64,000 nucleotides of DNA, taken from Aureispira sp. CCB-QB1. Its GTDB lineage: Bacteria > Bacteroidota > Bacteroidia > Chitinophagales > Saprospiraceae. The translations under genes and the position numbers were made by a program. The stretch is from NCBI RefSeq assembly GCF_000724545.1, contig NZ_JHBV01000007.1, positions 1-64,000 on the forward strand, written 5' to 3'. The notes under the pieces are model-generated. The model was not told the DNA's origin and did not search any database. It was given only the letters and a program-made list of their open reading frames with translations. This document shows, in pieces, positions 1 through 7,095 of this stretch (position 1 is the first letter of the stretch; every line of letters begins with the position of its first letter).

Positions 1-405
1 TGGTGGTGGTGGTTGAGGTGGTGTATTTGGTGGTTCCGTCATAATCTCTTCGATGTCAGGAATATCATCAAAAGTCAACAACTGAGTAATGGTAACATTT
101 GTCCAGTTGATGATTAGATAAATTGCCAACAAAGCAATAACACGGCTACCATAGGTAATCGTACGTGTTTGCTTGAAAACATCTACCTCTTGATATTTCC
201 GAACCAAAGCAGATTTGCTTTCAGGGCTATCACTGTTTTTGCTTAAAAGTTCCTGAGATTTTTTATTCAGGTAGAATTTGTAGCCGAGAATCATACCATA
301 TACTAATACGGCAATACCTATCAAGCTCAAAGCCAATTGACCACCTGTTATCTCTGGACCTGCGTACAGCAAAACACCACCTAATTGCAGTCCGTTGATT
401 AACAT
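1..405 (-). CDS. TonB-like energy transducer, N-terminal part (truncated by window edge)
   Basis: The frame is open from the ATG at 405 to base 1, giving 135 residues; the C-terminal part lies outside the window. Hydrophobic segments at about residues 22-44 and 88-102 are followed by an acidic stretch (FDDIPDIEEI, 112-121) and a proline-rich run (EPPNTPPQPPPP, 124-135). An acidic then proline-rich stretch after a membrane anchor is the usual start of the periplasmic arm of Bacteroidota TonB proteins, which pass proton-motive force to outer-membrane receptors. Classical TonB has a single N-terminal anchor, whereas this one has a second hydrophobic segment before it. The C-terminal TonB domain cannot be seen, so another proline-rich membrane protein is possible. 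The many receptors nearby fit a TonB role. Confidence 0.7.
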   Translation of the reverse strand, partial: MLINGLQLGGVLLYAGPEITGGQLALSLIGIAVLVYGMILGYKFYLNKKSQELLSKNSDSPESKSALVRKYQEVDVFKQTRTITYGSRVIALLAIYLIINWTNVTITQLLTFDDIPDIEEIMTEPPNTPPQPPPP

Positions 406-557
406 AAAATATGCGTTTTAATTAAAAAATAAATTTCTAAAAAATTTAGTGTATAAACCTTCAGACAAATATAACTAAAATCTTTGCCCGAACGAATGTT
501 CTAAAAAATTAATTTCTGTTATCAAACCATTATTAGTAATAATAGTTGTACAGCAAG

Positions 558-977
558 TTATATTTTAAAGTATTTATTGTATGCACTTTTATAATAAACA
601 AAAGCACCTACCAATGTTCCAACAAAATTGGCAAGCATATCAGCATAGTCAAAAGAACGACCTGGAATAGTTGCTTGCACAAATTCTAAGCTAATCCCAT
701 ATGTTCCTGCAAGGATCATGCAAAATACAATCCAAGATTTTGCTCCTTTTCGCTTCCAAGAAAGGCTGCGAGCTACTCCGAAAATTAATAGAAGCGTTAA
801 GATGGCATAAAAGATCAAATGCCCCACTTTATCTGGAGACAAAAAATTCCAAGGAATGTGTGGTAGATTAGAAGTCGTTGACAACGACCATATCAAGACA
901 GCCCAAGCAATTGCTGGTATAAAATACTTAATGTTTGTCCAATTAGGCACTAACACTATCTTTGTAAGCTGCAGCAT
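558..977 (-). CDS. VanZ-like family membrane protein
   Basis: A 139-residue polytopic protein with about four hydrophobic segments (roughly 16-32, 52-68, 81-97, 110-128). It has the VanZ-like signatures [12 protein letters not shown] (about 49-60) and [22 protein letters not shown] (about 96-117 in two adjoining blocks). VanZ was named from low-level teicoplanin resistance, but the biochemical role of most members is unknown. The ATG at 977 lies 35 bases inside the end of gcvH on the same strand; GTG codons 8 and 10 are possible later starts that would shorten the overlap. The overlap implies translation from the gcvH message. gcvH-VanZ adjacency is common in Bacteroidota, so it gives no hint of drug resistance here. 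Confidence 0.85.
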   Translation of the reverse strand: MLQLTKIVLVPNWTNIKYFIPAIAWAVLIWSLSTTSNLPHIPWNFLSPDKVGHLIFYAILTLLLIFGVARSLSWKRKGAKSWIVFCMILAGTYGISLEFVQATIPGRSFDYADMLANFVGTLVGAFVYYKSAYNKYFKI

Positions 978-1323
978 CCATCAACTCATCCAATTGAGCA
1001 GGGTCTGAGAGCTTAATTTTTATCATCCAACCTTCACCATAAGGATCTGAATTGACTAATTCTGATTCATCTTCTAGTTGTGTATTGAACTCTAAGATGG
1101 TACCAGATACTGGCATGAATAAATCAGAAACAGTTTTTACAGCTTCTACACTACCAAAAACCTCTTCTTGATCTAGGGTTTCTCCCTCACTATCGATGTC
1201 AATGTAAACAATATCACCCAATTCACCTTGAGCAAAATCAGTAATACCAATATAAGCTTCATCTCCTTCTACACGAACCCATTCGTGGTCTTTTGTGTAT
1301 TTTAAATTTTCTGGAAAGTTCAT
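943..1323 (-). CDS. gcvH: Glycine cleavage system H protein
   Basis: This 126-residue protein is the lipoyl carrier that shuttles the aminomethyl group between the P, T and L proteins of the glycine cleavage system in the cytoplasm. It matches the family over its full length: an opening TKDHEWV (10-16), the [17 protein letters not shown] core, and the lipoylation motif [11 protein letters not shown] with the modified lysine at residue 63. The C-terminal half carries the usual [12 protein letters not shown] and L subunits are not in the window, which is normal for this dispersed pathway. The gene overlaps the VanZ gene downstream and has a good -7 box about 55 bases upstream. Confidence 0.97.
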   Translation of the reverse strand: MNFPENLKYTKDHEWVRVEGDEAYIGITDFAQGELGDIVYIDIDSEGETLDQEEVFGSVEAVKTVSDLFMPVSGTILEFNTQLEDESELVNSDPYGEGWMIKIKLSDPAQLDELMDAAAYKDSVSA

Positions 1324-1376
1324 AGAACAAAATCTATTGATTGAATTAATAAAAATTGTAGAAATATTATTGGTTC

Positions 1377-1384
1377 CAAAGTTA
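1377..1384 (-). promoter_or_regulatory. Putative -7 promoter box for gcvH-VanZ
   Basis: On the minus strand this reads TAACTTTG, an exact match to the Bacteroidota -7 consensus TAnnTTTG. It lies about 55 bases upstream of the gcvH start. I do not see a convincing -33 TTG element at the standard spacing. Confidence 0.4.
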
Positions 1385-1551
1385 ATTTTTTTTTCGAACC
1401 TAATAGCATAAACTTCCTAAAAAACATTTTTGCATCAGAACTTTTTCTTTTGTACAGAACACCTCTTATTGTAGCAGATGTTGCAAATGTTATTTTTGGT
1501 GTGTTGAGCAATAAAAAAAGTTTAAGAAGGGCTCTAATCACAAATATTTTC

Positions 1552-1559
1552 TATATTTG
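1552..1559 (+). promoter_or_regulatory. Putative -7 promoter box for the small Cys-motif protein
   Basis: TATATTTG matches the TAnnTTTG consensus and lies 20 bases before the ATG at 1579. This supports the ATG at 1579 over the upstream in-frame TTG at 1450. No clear -33 element is visible. Confidence 0.4.
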
Positions 1560-1578
1560 CCTTATAATCATTTCTACC

Positions 1579-1974
1579 ATGTTAAGAGCATTAGCCATAT
1601 TGTGGGTTTTATTAATCAGTATTCAATCTTTCTATCAAGGATTGATTTATACTTATTATGTCCTTAACAAAGATTATATTGCTGTTCAGCTTTGTGAAAA
1701 TCGGGCAAAACCAGAATTAGAGTGTGATGGTAAATGTCATCTTAAGAAAGTTTTGAGAATTTCTAAAGAGCGAAAAACACAAGAACCTCAGCCATTTTTA
1801 CCTAGCTTAGAAGAGATTAAACCACCTGTGTTATTTTATGAGCAGGTTACCTTTCATTGTTTAAAACCAATCCTTAGCAGGCAATTCTTCTTTGATAAAA
1901 GAGCTCTTTTTGAGTATGCTTTTAACTACCATTATATGCCTGTATTTGCTGATTTTGAGCCTCCTAGGGCTTAA
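1579..1974 (+). CDS. Small membrane-anchored protein with CxGKCHLKK motif, next to TonB receptor/PepSY genes
   Basis: A 131-residue protein from the ATG at 1579 (an in-frame TTG at 1450 is less likely because the -7 box at 1552 would then be inside the gene). One N-terminal hydrophobic anchor (about 4-28) precedes NKDYI (30-34) and a Cys-rich block, with C39 and ECDGKCHLKK (48-57, C49 and C53). The tail is polar and aromatic. I recognise this as a small Bacteroidota family of unknown function often encoded beside TonB receptors and PepSY proteins for metal or siderophore uptake. The three cysteines plus a histidine could bind a metal ion. That role is inference from context; no enzyme fold is apparent. 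Confidence 0.7.
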   Translation: MLRALAILWVLLISIQSFYQGLIYTYYVLNKDYIAVQLCENRAKPELECDGKCHLKKVLRISKERKTQEPQPFLPSLEEIKPPVLFYEQVTFHCLKPILSRQFFFDKRALFEYAFNYHYMPVFADFEPPRA

Positions 1975-2909
1975 CTACTATTGCTTTATGTGATGGTTGC
2001 TATTCAACTTATATTGATCTAGTTGATGAATAAAGGGCTCAATTGTTATATGTCCTAATGTCAATATTCAATGGATTGCGAATGTCTATACAGATCGTCT
2101 TTGAACTATTAATAGATTGTTATTAAGTGAGTTGTCATGCCGTATCGTAAGAATAGGTCTTTTGTACGGAAACTTTTGAGACAATTACGTAAGTCTATTT
2201 CTATTTTTGAATCTAATATTATTAGGTTAAGGGGACACCCTTGCCTAGTGTAAGTGGTTGCTTAATAGTTTGTTTAAGAGATTTGTATCGTTGTTAGTAA
2301 AACCAAGAGGTATAAGTATGAGGTGTCATTAGTTTGGGTGAACAATACCAATGAACTCATGATGTCTTCCTTTCCAATAGAATCAGCACTAAATTTAATA
2401 TTAAAAATAAGATAGGTCTATGTACTAGATCTCTAGACTAAATGCTAATCAATTAATGGTAGCATTATATCCAGCTTAAATGTCATATTTTGATATGCAT
2501 ATAGGCTAAGGTTTTTATTGTCTAAGCTCAACCTAATGCAAATTAAGCAAGTCAAGCCATGGGCATGATGATAGGAGAGTACTAGAGCTTTTGGGTATAC
2601 GAAATTCAGAATGTTTACTCAGTTGATCTAAACGACACAAAATGCACTTAGTCCTGTGTTCTTTGAGCGCTCAAAGGATACTTTATCACTAGAATAAGTA
2701 AAAGGTCAGAAAAAATAAGAACAAAAAATGGGATTATTTTTTTGTTAATCAAAGAAGAAAAAGGAAGGCTGTTTTAGCTACGCTGCTACTGCGTGGTGCT
2801 TGTTATTTTTTTTGAACGATTACTTAGCTACTTAGTATTTAACGAAATATCTAAGTACAGGATTCTTATGTCCTTTTATACCTAAAAATTTTTCTATAAA
2901 AATTGTATT
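1975..2909 (+). other. 935-base gene-free stretch upstream of the TonB receptor
   Basis: Stop codons are dense in all frames and I find no credible ORF. The only structured element is the composite repeat at 2774-2826. I looked for a cobalamin-type riboswitch, which often precedes Bacteroidota TonB receptors, and saw none of its conserved boxes. The stretch is unusually long compared with other gaps in the window. Confidence 0.6.
2774..2826 (-). repeat. Composite intergenic repeat (family A core plus GAACGATTACTTA)
   Basis: Bases 2774-2797 are the reverse complement of the family A core CCACGCAGTAGCAGCGCAGC plus TAA, with one change. GAACGATTACTTA at 2814-2826 follows after a T-rich spacer. 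The same arrangement recurs at 19937-19989. Confidence 0.75.
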
Positions 2910-5243
2910 ATGAAAAAAGCAACTATTATTTGTCTAATGGCTTTTATGGCCATTATAACCCCTCAGTTAATTATCGCTCAAACTACAACTGTTACAGGAA
3001 AAGTTGTAGATGGACAAACCCAAGAACCTTTGGTTGGAGTGAATTTGTGGATTGAATCAAAAACGACAGGTTCTATAACCAATACAAATGGAGAATTTGC
3101 GCTAACGGCAACGGCTTCTGATATAGTAAAGATTTCCTTTATTGGTTACGAAATACAAGAATTAACAATAAGCGAATTGCCACCTATAATACGATTAGAA
3201 CCAAGCATAGCCGAGTTAAGTAAGGTTGTTGTTTCTGCTAGTCGAAATCAACAAGATCGGGCAGAAGCCCCCGCAGCGATTGCGGCTGTAACGGCAACGA
3301 CGATTGATGACACTAGAGCTACTTCTTTGGATCAACTACTCAACAAAACACCTGGTGTTTTTATGGTAGATTTGGGAAATGAGCAACACAGTATGTCCAT
3401 TCGCCAACCGTTGTCTTACAAAAGCTTGTTTTTGTATTTAGAGGATGGCTTACCCATTCGCCCAACAGGTGTTTTTAATCATAATGCCTTGTTAGAAATG
3501 AACCAAGCCAACATCCGACAAATAGAAGTCATTAGGGGACCTTCTTCTTCTTTGTATGGAAGTGAGGCAATAGGAGGAGCCGTTAATTTTATTACTTTAC
3601 GCCCAACTTCTATTCCTACAGCAAGTATCCGATTGCAAGGAAACACCTTAGGATACAAACGAGTAGACTTGAAGACCGCTACTACTATTGGTAAATTGGG
3701 GCTTGCTTTTTCTGGATATTACGCCAATCGAAGAAACGGATTTAGAGCGCACAGTGATTTAGATAAACTGGGAATGACTTTTAAAGGGACGTATAAGGTT
3801 TCTGAAAAAGATTTTTTATCGGCTGATGTCACTATGATTGACTATAAATCGGATATGACAGGCAGCTTGGATAGTGCACGTTTTTATAGTCGAGAATACA
3901 GTTCGCTTCATACTTTTACCAATCGTGCTGTTTGGGCATTGCGTTCCAAAGTTCAATACAAACGTTATTGGACAGATCAAGCCAAGACGAGTGCGACTAT
4001 CTTTTTTAGAGACAATTCCATTCGACAAATCCCCTCGTATCGGGTTAAAGACGATTGGTCGCCTTGGGGAAATCCAACAGGAAATAAAAATTTGGCACAT
4101 GGAGAAAGCAATAACAATAGCTATAAAAGTTTTGGAGCGTTGGTACAACATCGTCAAGAGTTTGATTTTTGGCAAACAGCACTGACCGTAGGTGCTTCTA
4201 TAGATGTAAGTCCCAATACTTACCAAGCAAATTATATTTCTATTGTTAAAAATGATGAAGGGGTTTATACCGATTATGTTAATGAAGTAGATTCTATGCT
4301 GACCAATTATGAAGTGGGATTGGTAAATCCTGCAGGTTACGTTCAATTAGAAATGACACCTTTTAGAAATTTTAAATTAGTAGCTGCTGCTCGTTACGAT
4401 GCTTTTATTTATAATTATAATAATCATCTTCCTACTACGGCATTTTCAGGTGCTCCAGATAATGTAGATCAATTCTGGGCATTAACCCCAAAAGTTGGCG
4501 TTACCTATAAAATTGCCAAAACATCTGGTGTATATGCTAATTTTAGTCAAGGTTTTGTACCGCCTCAAATTGGAGAGTTGTACAGAGGAGTAAGTGTTCC
4601 TGTTTTAAAACCTGCTACTTATAATAATTTTGAATTGGGAAGTTGGATCAATTTGCTAAAAGGAAAACTACATTTGGATTTGAGCCTCTATTTGATGGAT
4701 GGATTTAATGAAATTATCTCTGTTCGTCAAGACAATGGTGCGTCTATTAATCAAAATGCAGGACAAACTAGGCATATGGGGGTAGAGTATGGAGTTTATT
4801 TTAGTCCTATCAAAGATCTTTCGATTCGAGTGACTGGATCTAATGCTGCTCATGTTTTTATAGATTATAAAGAAAGTGGAAACGACTATACTGGAAATAG
4901 AATGGCACAAGCGCCTACTTGGCTATTGAATGCAGAAATAACTTACAAACCACGATTTATCAAAGGGTTCCGTATTAGCCTCGAAATGATGCACATGAAC
5001 CAATATTATATGGACGCTGCGAATACTAAAACTTACCCTGGATTTTTAGTTTTTAATGGTCGTGTAGGCTATACGATCAAAGGATTTGAACTATGGTGCA
5101 ACGTAATGAATTTTACCAATCAACTGTATTCCCCCAATGCTAGTTTGTCTAGGTGGGGAGAAAGACTAACGGTAGGAAACCCTATCCATCTGAATGTGGG
5201 GGTTGGATATAACTTTGTTGCGGGTATGTATAAGAAGCAATAA
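2910..5243 (+). CDS. TonB-dependent outer-membrane receptor (metal/siderophore type)
   Basis: A 777-residue receptor that imports a scarce ligand across the outer membrane using TonB energy. It has a signal peptide (1-24, ending IIAQ), a carboxypeptidase-regulatory-like domain (about 27-105, with VTGKVVDGQTQEPLVGV), a plug domain (about 115-230, with LLNKTPGVF and IEVIRGPSSSLYGSEAIGG), then a long beta-barrel rich in alternating aromatic strands. Its size is like that of siderophore, heme and copper receptors rather than the larger SusC class, and no SusD partner follows. The small Cys-motif protein upstream and the PepSY protein downstream point to ferric-siderophore or another metal ligand. 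The exact ligand cannot be read from sequence. A strong terminator-like hairpin follows the stop codon. Confidence 0.9.
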   Translation: MKKATIICLMAFMAIITPQLIIAQTTTVTGKVVDGQTQEPLVGVNLWIESKTTGSITNTNGEFALTATASDIVKISFIGYEIQELTISELPPIIRLEPSIAELSKVVVSASRNQQDRAEAPAAIAAVTATTIDDTRATSLDQLLNKTPGVFMVDLGNEQHSMSIRQPLSYKSLFLYLEDGLPIRPTGVFNHNALLEMNQANIRQIEVIRGPSSSLYGSEAIGGAVNFITLRPTSIPTASIRLQGNTLGYKRVDLKTATTIGKLGLAFSGYYANRRNGFRAHSDLDKLGMTFKGTYKVSEKDFLSADVTMIDYKSDMTGSLDSARFYSREYSSLHTFTNRAVWALRSKVQYKRYWTDQAKTSATIFFRDNSIRQIPSYRVKDDWSPWGNPTGNKNLAHGESNNNSYKSFGALVQHRQEFDFWQTALTVGASIDVSPNTYQANYISIVKNDEGVYTDYVNEVDSMLTNYEVGLVNPAGYVQLEMTPFRNFKLVAAARYDAFIYNYNNHLPTTAFSGAPDNVDQFWALTPKVGVTYKIAKTSGVYANFSQGFVPPQIGELYRGVSVPVLKPATYNNFELGSWINLLKGKLHLDLSLYLMDGFNEIISVRQDNGASINQNAGQTRHMGVEYGVYFSPIKDLSIRVTGSNAAHVFIDYKESGNDYTGNRMAQAPTWLLNAEITYKPRFIKGFRISLEMMHMNQYYMDAANTKTYPGFLVFNGRVGYTIKGFELWCNVMNFTNQLYSPNASLSRWGERLTVGNPIHLNVGVGYNFVAGMYKKQ

Positions 5244-5252
5244 TTTGAAGTT

Positions 5253-5336
5253 GGGACTGTTCTGTTGTGTCTTTATGTTTGTTATTCAGGTTACTGTTTA
5301 TACAAAATAACCTACAACAGGCAGTCCATTTTTTGT
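5253..5336 (+). terminator. Nested hairpin with T-run after the TonB receptor gene
   Basis: Three nested arm pairs can be drawn: GGACTG 5254-5259 with CAGTCC 5322-5327, CTGTTGT 5262-5268 with ACAACAG 5314-5320, and AGGTTA 5288-5293 with TAACCT 5308-5313. The stem is followed at once by ATTTTTTG. It would end or attenuate transcription before the PepSY gene. Confidence 0.7.
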
Positions 5337-5371
5337 GAACTAGTGGCTTTTTGAAAGCCTATTTAAAAGCA

Positions 5372-5422
5372 ATCGTCTGTCTTAGATTAGAATGTCTTAA
5401 AGGTTGAGGAAAGACGGATGAT
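5372..5422 (+). other. Imperfect inverted repeat in the leader of the PepSY gene
   Basis: ATCGTCTGTCTT (5372-5383) pairs with AAGACGGATGAT (5411-5422), with one mismatch and one G-T pair, and ends 15 bases before the start codon at 5438. It could be an operator or an RNA hairpin controlling translation. The role is inferred only. Confidence 0.4.
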
Positions 5423-5437
5423 TATACGATCAAAATC

Positions 5438-6850
5438 ATGTTTAAAAAAATATATCAATGGCATCATCGTATTGGGTTGCTTGTTTCTATACCTGTATTG
5501 GGATGGTGCATTAGTGGTTTGACGCATCCAATGATGGCGCATTTATTTAAAATAAAACCTGCTCAACGCTTTGTTGTGCCCCAACCAGTTGCTTTGGACA
5601 CAACTAGCATTGCTTTGGGAGAAGCTTTGGAGCAACATGGTATCACATCATTTAGTAATTTTAGATTGGTGCACTTTGAGAAAGAAACCTATTATCAAAT
5701 TATCAGAGAGGGAAAAGAAACAGAGTATATTAATGTTAAGAATAACACATTGTTAAACAATGGAGACCAACGTTATGCGGAATATCTAGCGCGTTACTTT
5801 TTAGGCGATGAGCAGCATCCAATTGCCAGCTTAACAAAGCTAAACCAGTTTACCTTCGAGTATAAATTTATCAATCGACTATTGCCAGTTTATAAGGTTT
5901 CTTTTGATCGTTCGGATGGTATGGATGTTTATGTAGAAACGAATAGTTCTAGGCTGGGAACAATGAACAACCGAACAAGAAAAATTTGCATTGCTATTTT
6001 TAGTTATCTCCACAATTGGAATTTTTTGCAAGGGATGCCAAAACTAAAGCTTTTCTTAATGCTTTTATTTATGATCATGGCTTTTGGGGTGGCTTTTAGT
6101 GGTTTGGTCATCTATGGTTTTTTATGGAAACGAGTATTTCCTACTCATGCTGTCGAAGCTAAGAACCGAAAATGGCACCGTCGCATTGGTTTAATGGTGG
6201 CTATTTCAACACTGGGGTTTGCTTTTAGTGGTGGTTATCACGCGTTGGCTAAAGCAAATACTGCACAAGTTATTTCTGAAAAAGCACCTGTTTTTTCTTC
6301 TACAGAGGTAAAGCAGCTGCCTGCTTTGGTTCGTAAAATAGGGGATCGTTTGGTAAAAAATATTTCTATTGTATCGATAGACCAAGTCAACTATTTTCAA
6401 GTAGATTGGATGGAAAAAGCAACAGAAACCAGTTATTTTAAAACGACTACTTTAGAACATTTAGGAAAAGGGGAGGAACGTTACGCTATTTACCTAGCGA
6501 ATCAATACACACAATTGCCTGCTAAAAAAATTGTCTCTGTAACTCCTATTCAAGCATTTGGTGGAGAATATGGTTTTATCAACAAGCGTTTGCCTGTTAC
6601 TAAAATTCAATACGATACCAAGCAGCAACATAGTGTGTATGTAGAAACTTCTTCTGGCAAATTGGCGGCAACTATTTCTGCTTCAAAACGCTTGGAAGCA
6701 TTTAGTTTTTTAATGTTACACAAGTATCATTTTATTGACCCAATAGGAAAAACAGTTCGAGATATTATTATTGTAATTATAATGATAGGAATTATTTTGG
6801 TAAATGTTTTGGGAATTGTTTTGTGGTTGAATAGACCAATAGTTCGTTGA
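5438..6850 (+). CDS. PepSY-associated membrane protein with internal duplication
   Basis: A 470-residue inner-membrane protein of the PepSY-TM type, often encoded with siderophore or metal receptors and proposed to act in ferric-ligand reduction or handling. It has four hydrophobic helices (about 12-32, 203-228, 246-268, 440-463). The halves are clear repeats: QWHHRIGLLVSIPVLGW aligns with KWHRRIGLMVAISTLGF, and FEYKFINRLLPVYKVSFD with GEYGFINKRLPVTKIQYD. Each half has His residues at the start of its first helix (H9, H10) and before its last (LHNWNF and LHKYHF), candidates for heme or metal binding. The gene ends inside a repeat copy that supplies the last codons and the stop. The receptor-PepSY pairing supports a shared uptake route. 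Confidence 0.85.
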   Translation: MFKKIYQWHHRIGLLVSIPVLGWCISGLTHPMMAHLFKIKPAQRFVVPQPVALDTTSIALGEALEQHGITSFSNFRLVHFEKETYYQIIREGKETEYINVKNNTLLNNGDQRYAEYLARYFLGDEQHPIASLTKLNQFTFEYKFINRLLPVYKVSFDRSDGMDVYVETNSSRLGTMNNRTRKICIAIFSYLHNWNFLQGMPKLKLFLMLLFMIMAFGVAFSGLVIYGFLWKRVFPTHAVEAKNRKWHRRIGLMVAISTLGFAFSGGYHALAKANTAQVISEKAPVFSSTEVKQLPALVRKIGDRLVKNISIVSIDQVNYFQVDWMEKATETSYFKTTTLEHLGKGEERYAIYLANQYTQLPAKKIVSVTPIQAFGGEYGFINKRLPVTKIQYDTKQQHSVYVETSSGKLAATISASKRLEAFSFLMLHKYHFIDPIGKTVRDIIIVIIMIGIILVNVLGIVLWLNRPIVR

Positions 6851-6864
6851 AACCACGCAGTAGC
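6837..6864 (+). repeat. Family A repeat, 5' half, overlapping a stop codon
   Basis: CAATAGTTCGTTG (6837-6849) then CCACGCAGTAGC (6853-6864) matches the left part of the full element seen at 25259-25298 (reverse strand). The TGA stop of the PepSY gene (6848-6850) lies within it. Confidence 0.7.
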
Positions 6865-6936
6865 AAAGAAGTAATCAATAGCCAAGTAGCAGTGTATCTA
6901 ATTACTAAAAGATAGCGAATAGCCATTTTTTATACT

Positions 6937-6981
6937 AAAAAAATGGAGTTTGCAGAAGTAGAATTACTTAGCAAACTCCAT
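6937..6981 (-). terminator. Rho-independent terminator for the large receptor gene
   Basis: Perfect 11-base arms ATGGAGTTTGC (6943-6953) and GCAAACTCCAT (6971-6981), followed on the minus strand by seven T (6937-6943 read in reverse). It lies about 115 bases beyond the stop of the minus-strand receptor gene. Confidence 0.8.
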
Positions 6982-7040
6982 ACCTTTATAACAATACAAA
7001 TCTATGATAGATATAAGGCTTTAAGGTTTAGTTTTTTTGT

Positions 7041-7088
7041 CAATAGTTTGTTGGAACCACGCAGTAGTAGCGTAGCTAATAACTATTG
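7041..7088 (+). repeat. Family A repeat, full-length copy with inverted ends
   Basis: The core CCACGCAGTAGTAGCGTAGC starts at 7057. It is bounded by CAATAGTT (7041-7048) and AACTATTG (7081-7088), perfect inverted ends that define the element. Confidence 0.8.
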
Positions 7089-7095
7089 TTTGTTA

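Noticed and set aside
1-13. TGG triplet run at the left edge as a microsatellite
   Set aside because: It is in frame with the TonB-like gene and encodes its proline run on the minus strand.
1975-2909. Possible cobalamin or other riboswitch before the TonB receptor
   Set aside because: None of the conserved riboswitch boxes could be recognised in the 935 bases.
3816-4346. A 176-codon ORF antisense to the TonB receptor
   Set aside because: It lies wholly opposite the conserved barrel coding sequence, and its composition reflects the complementary strand.
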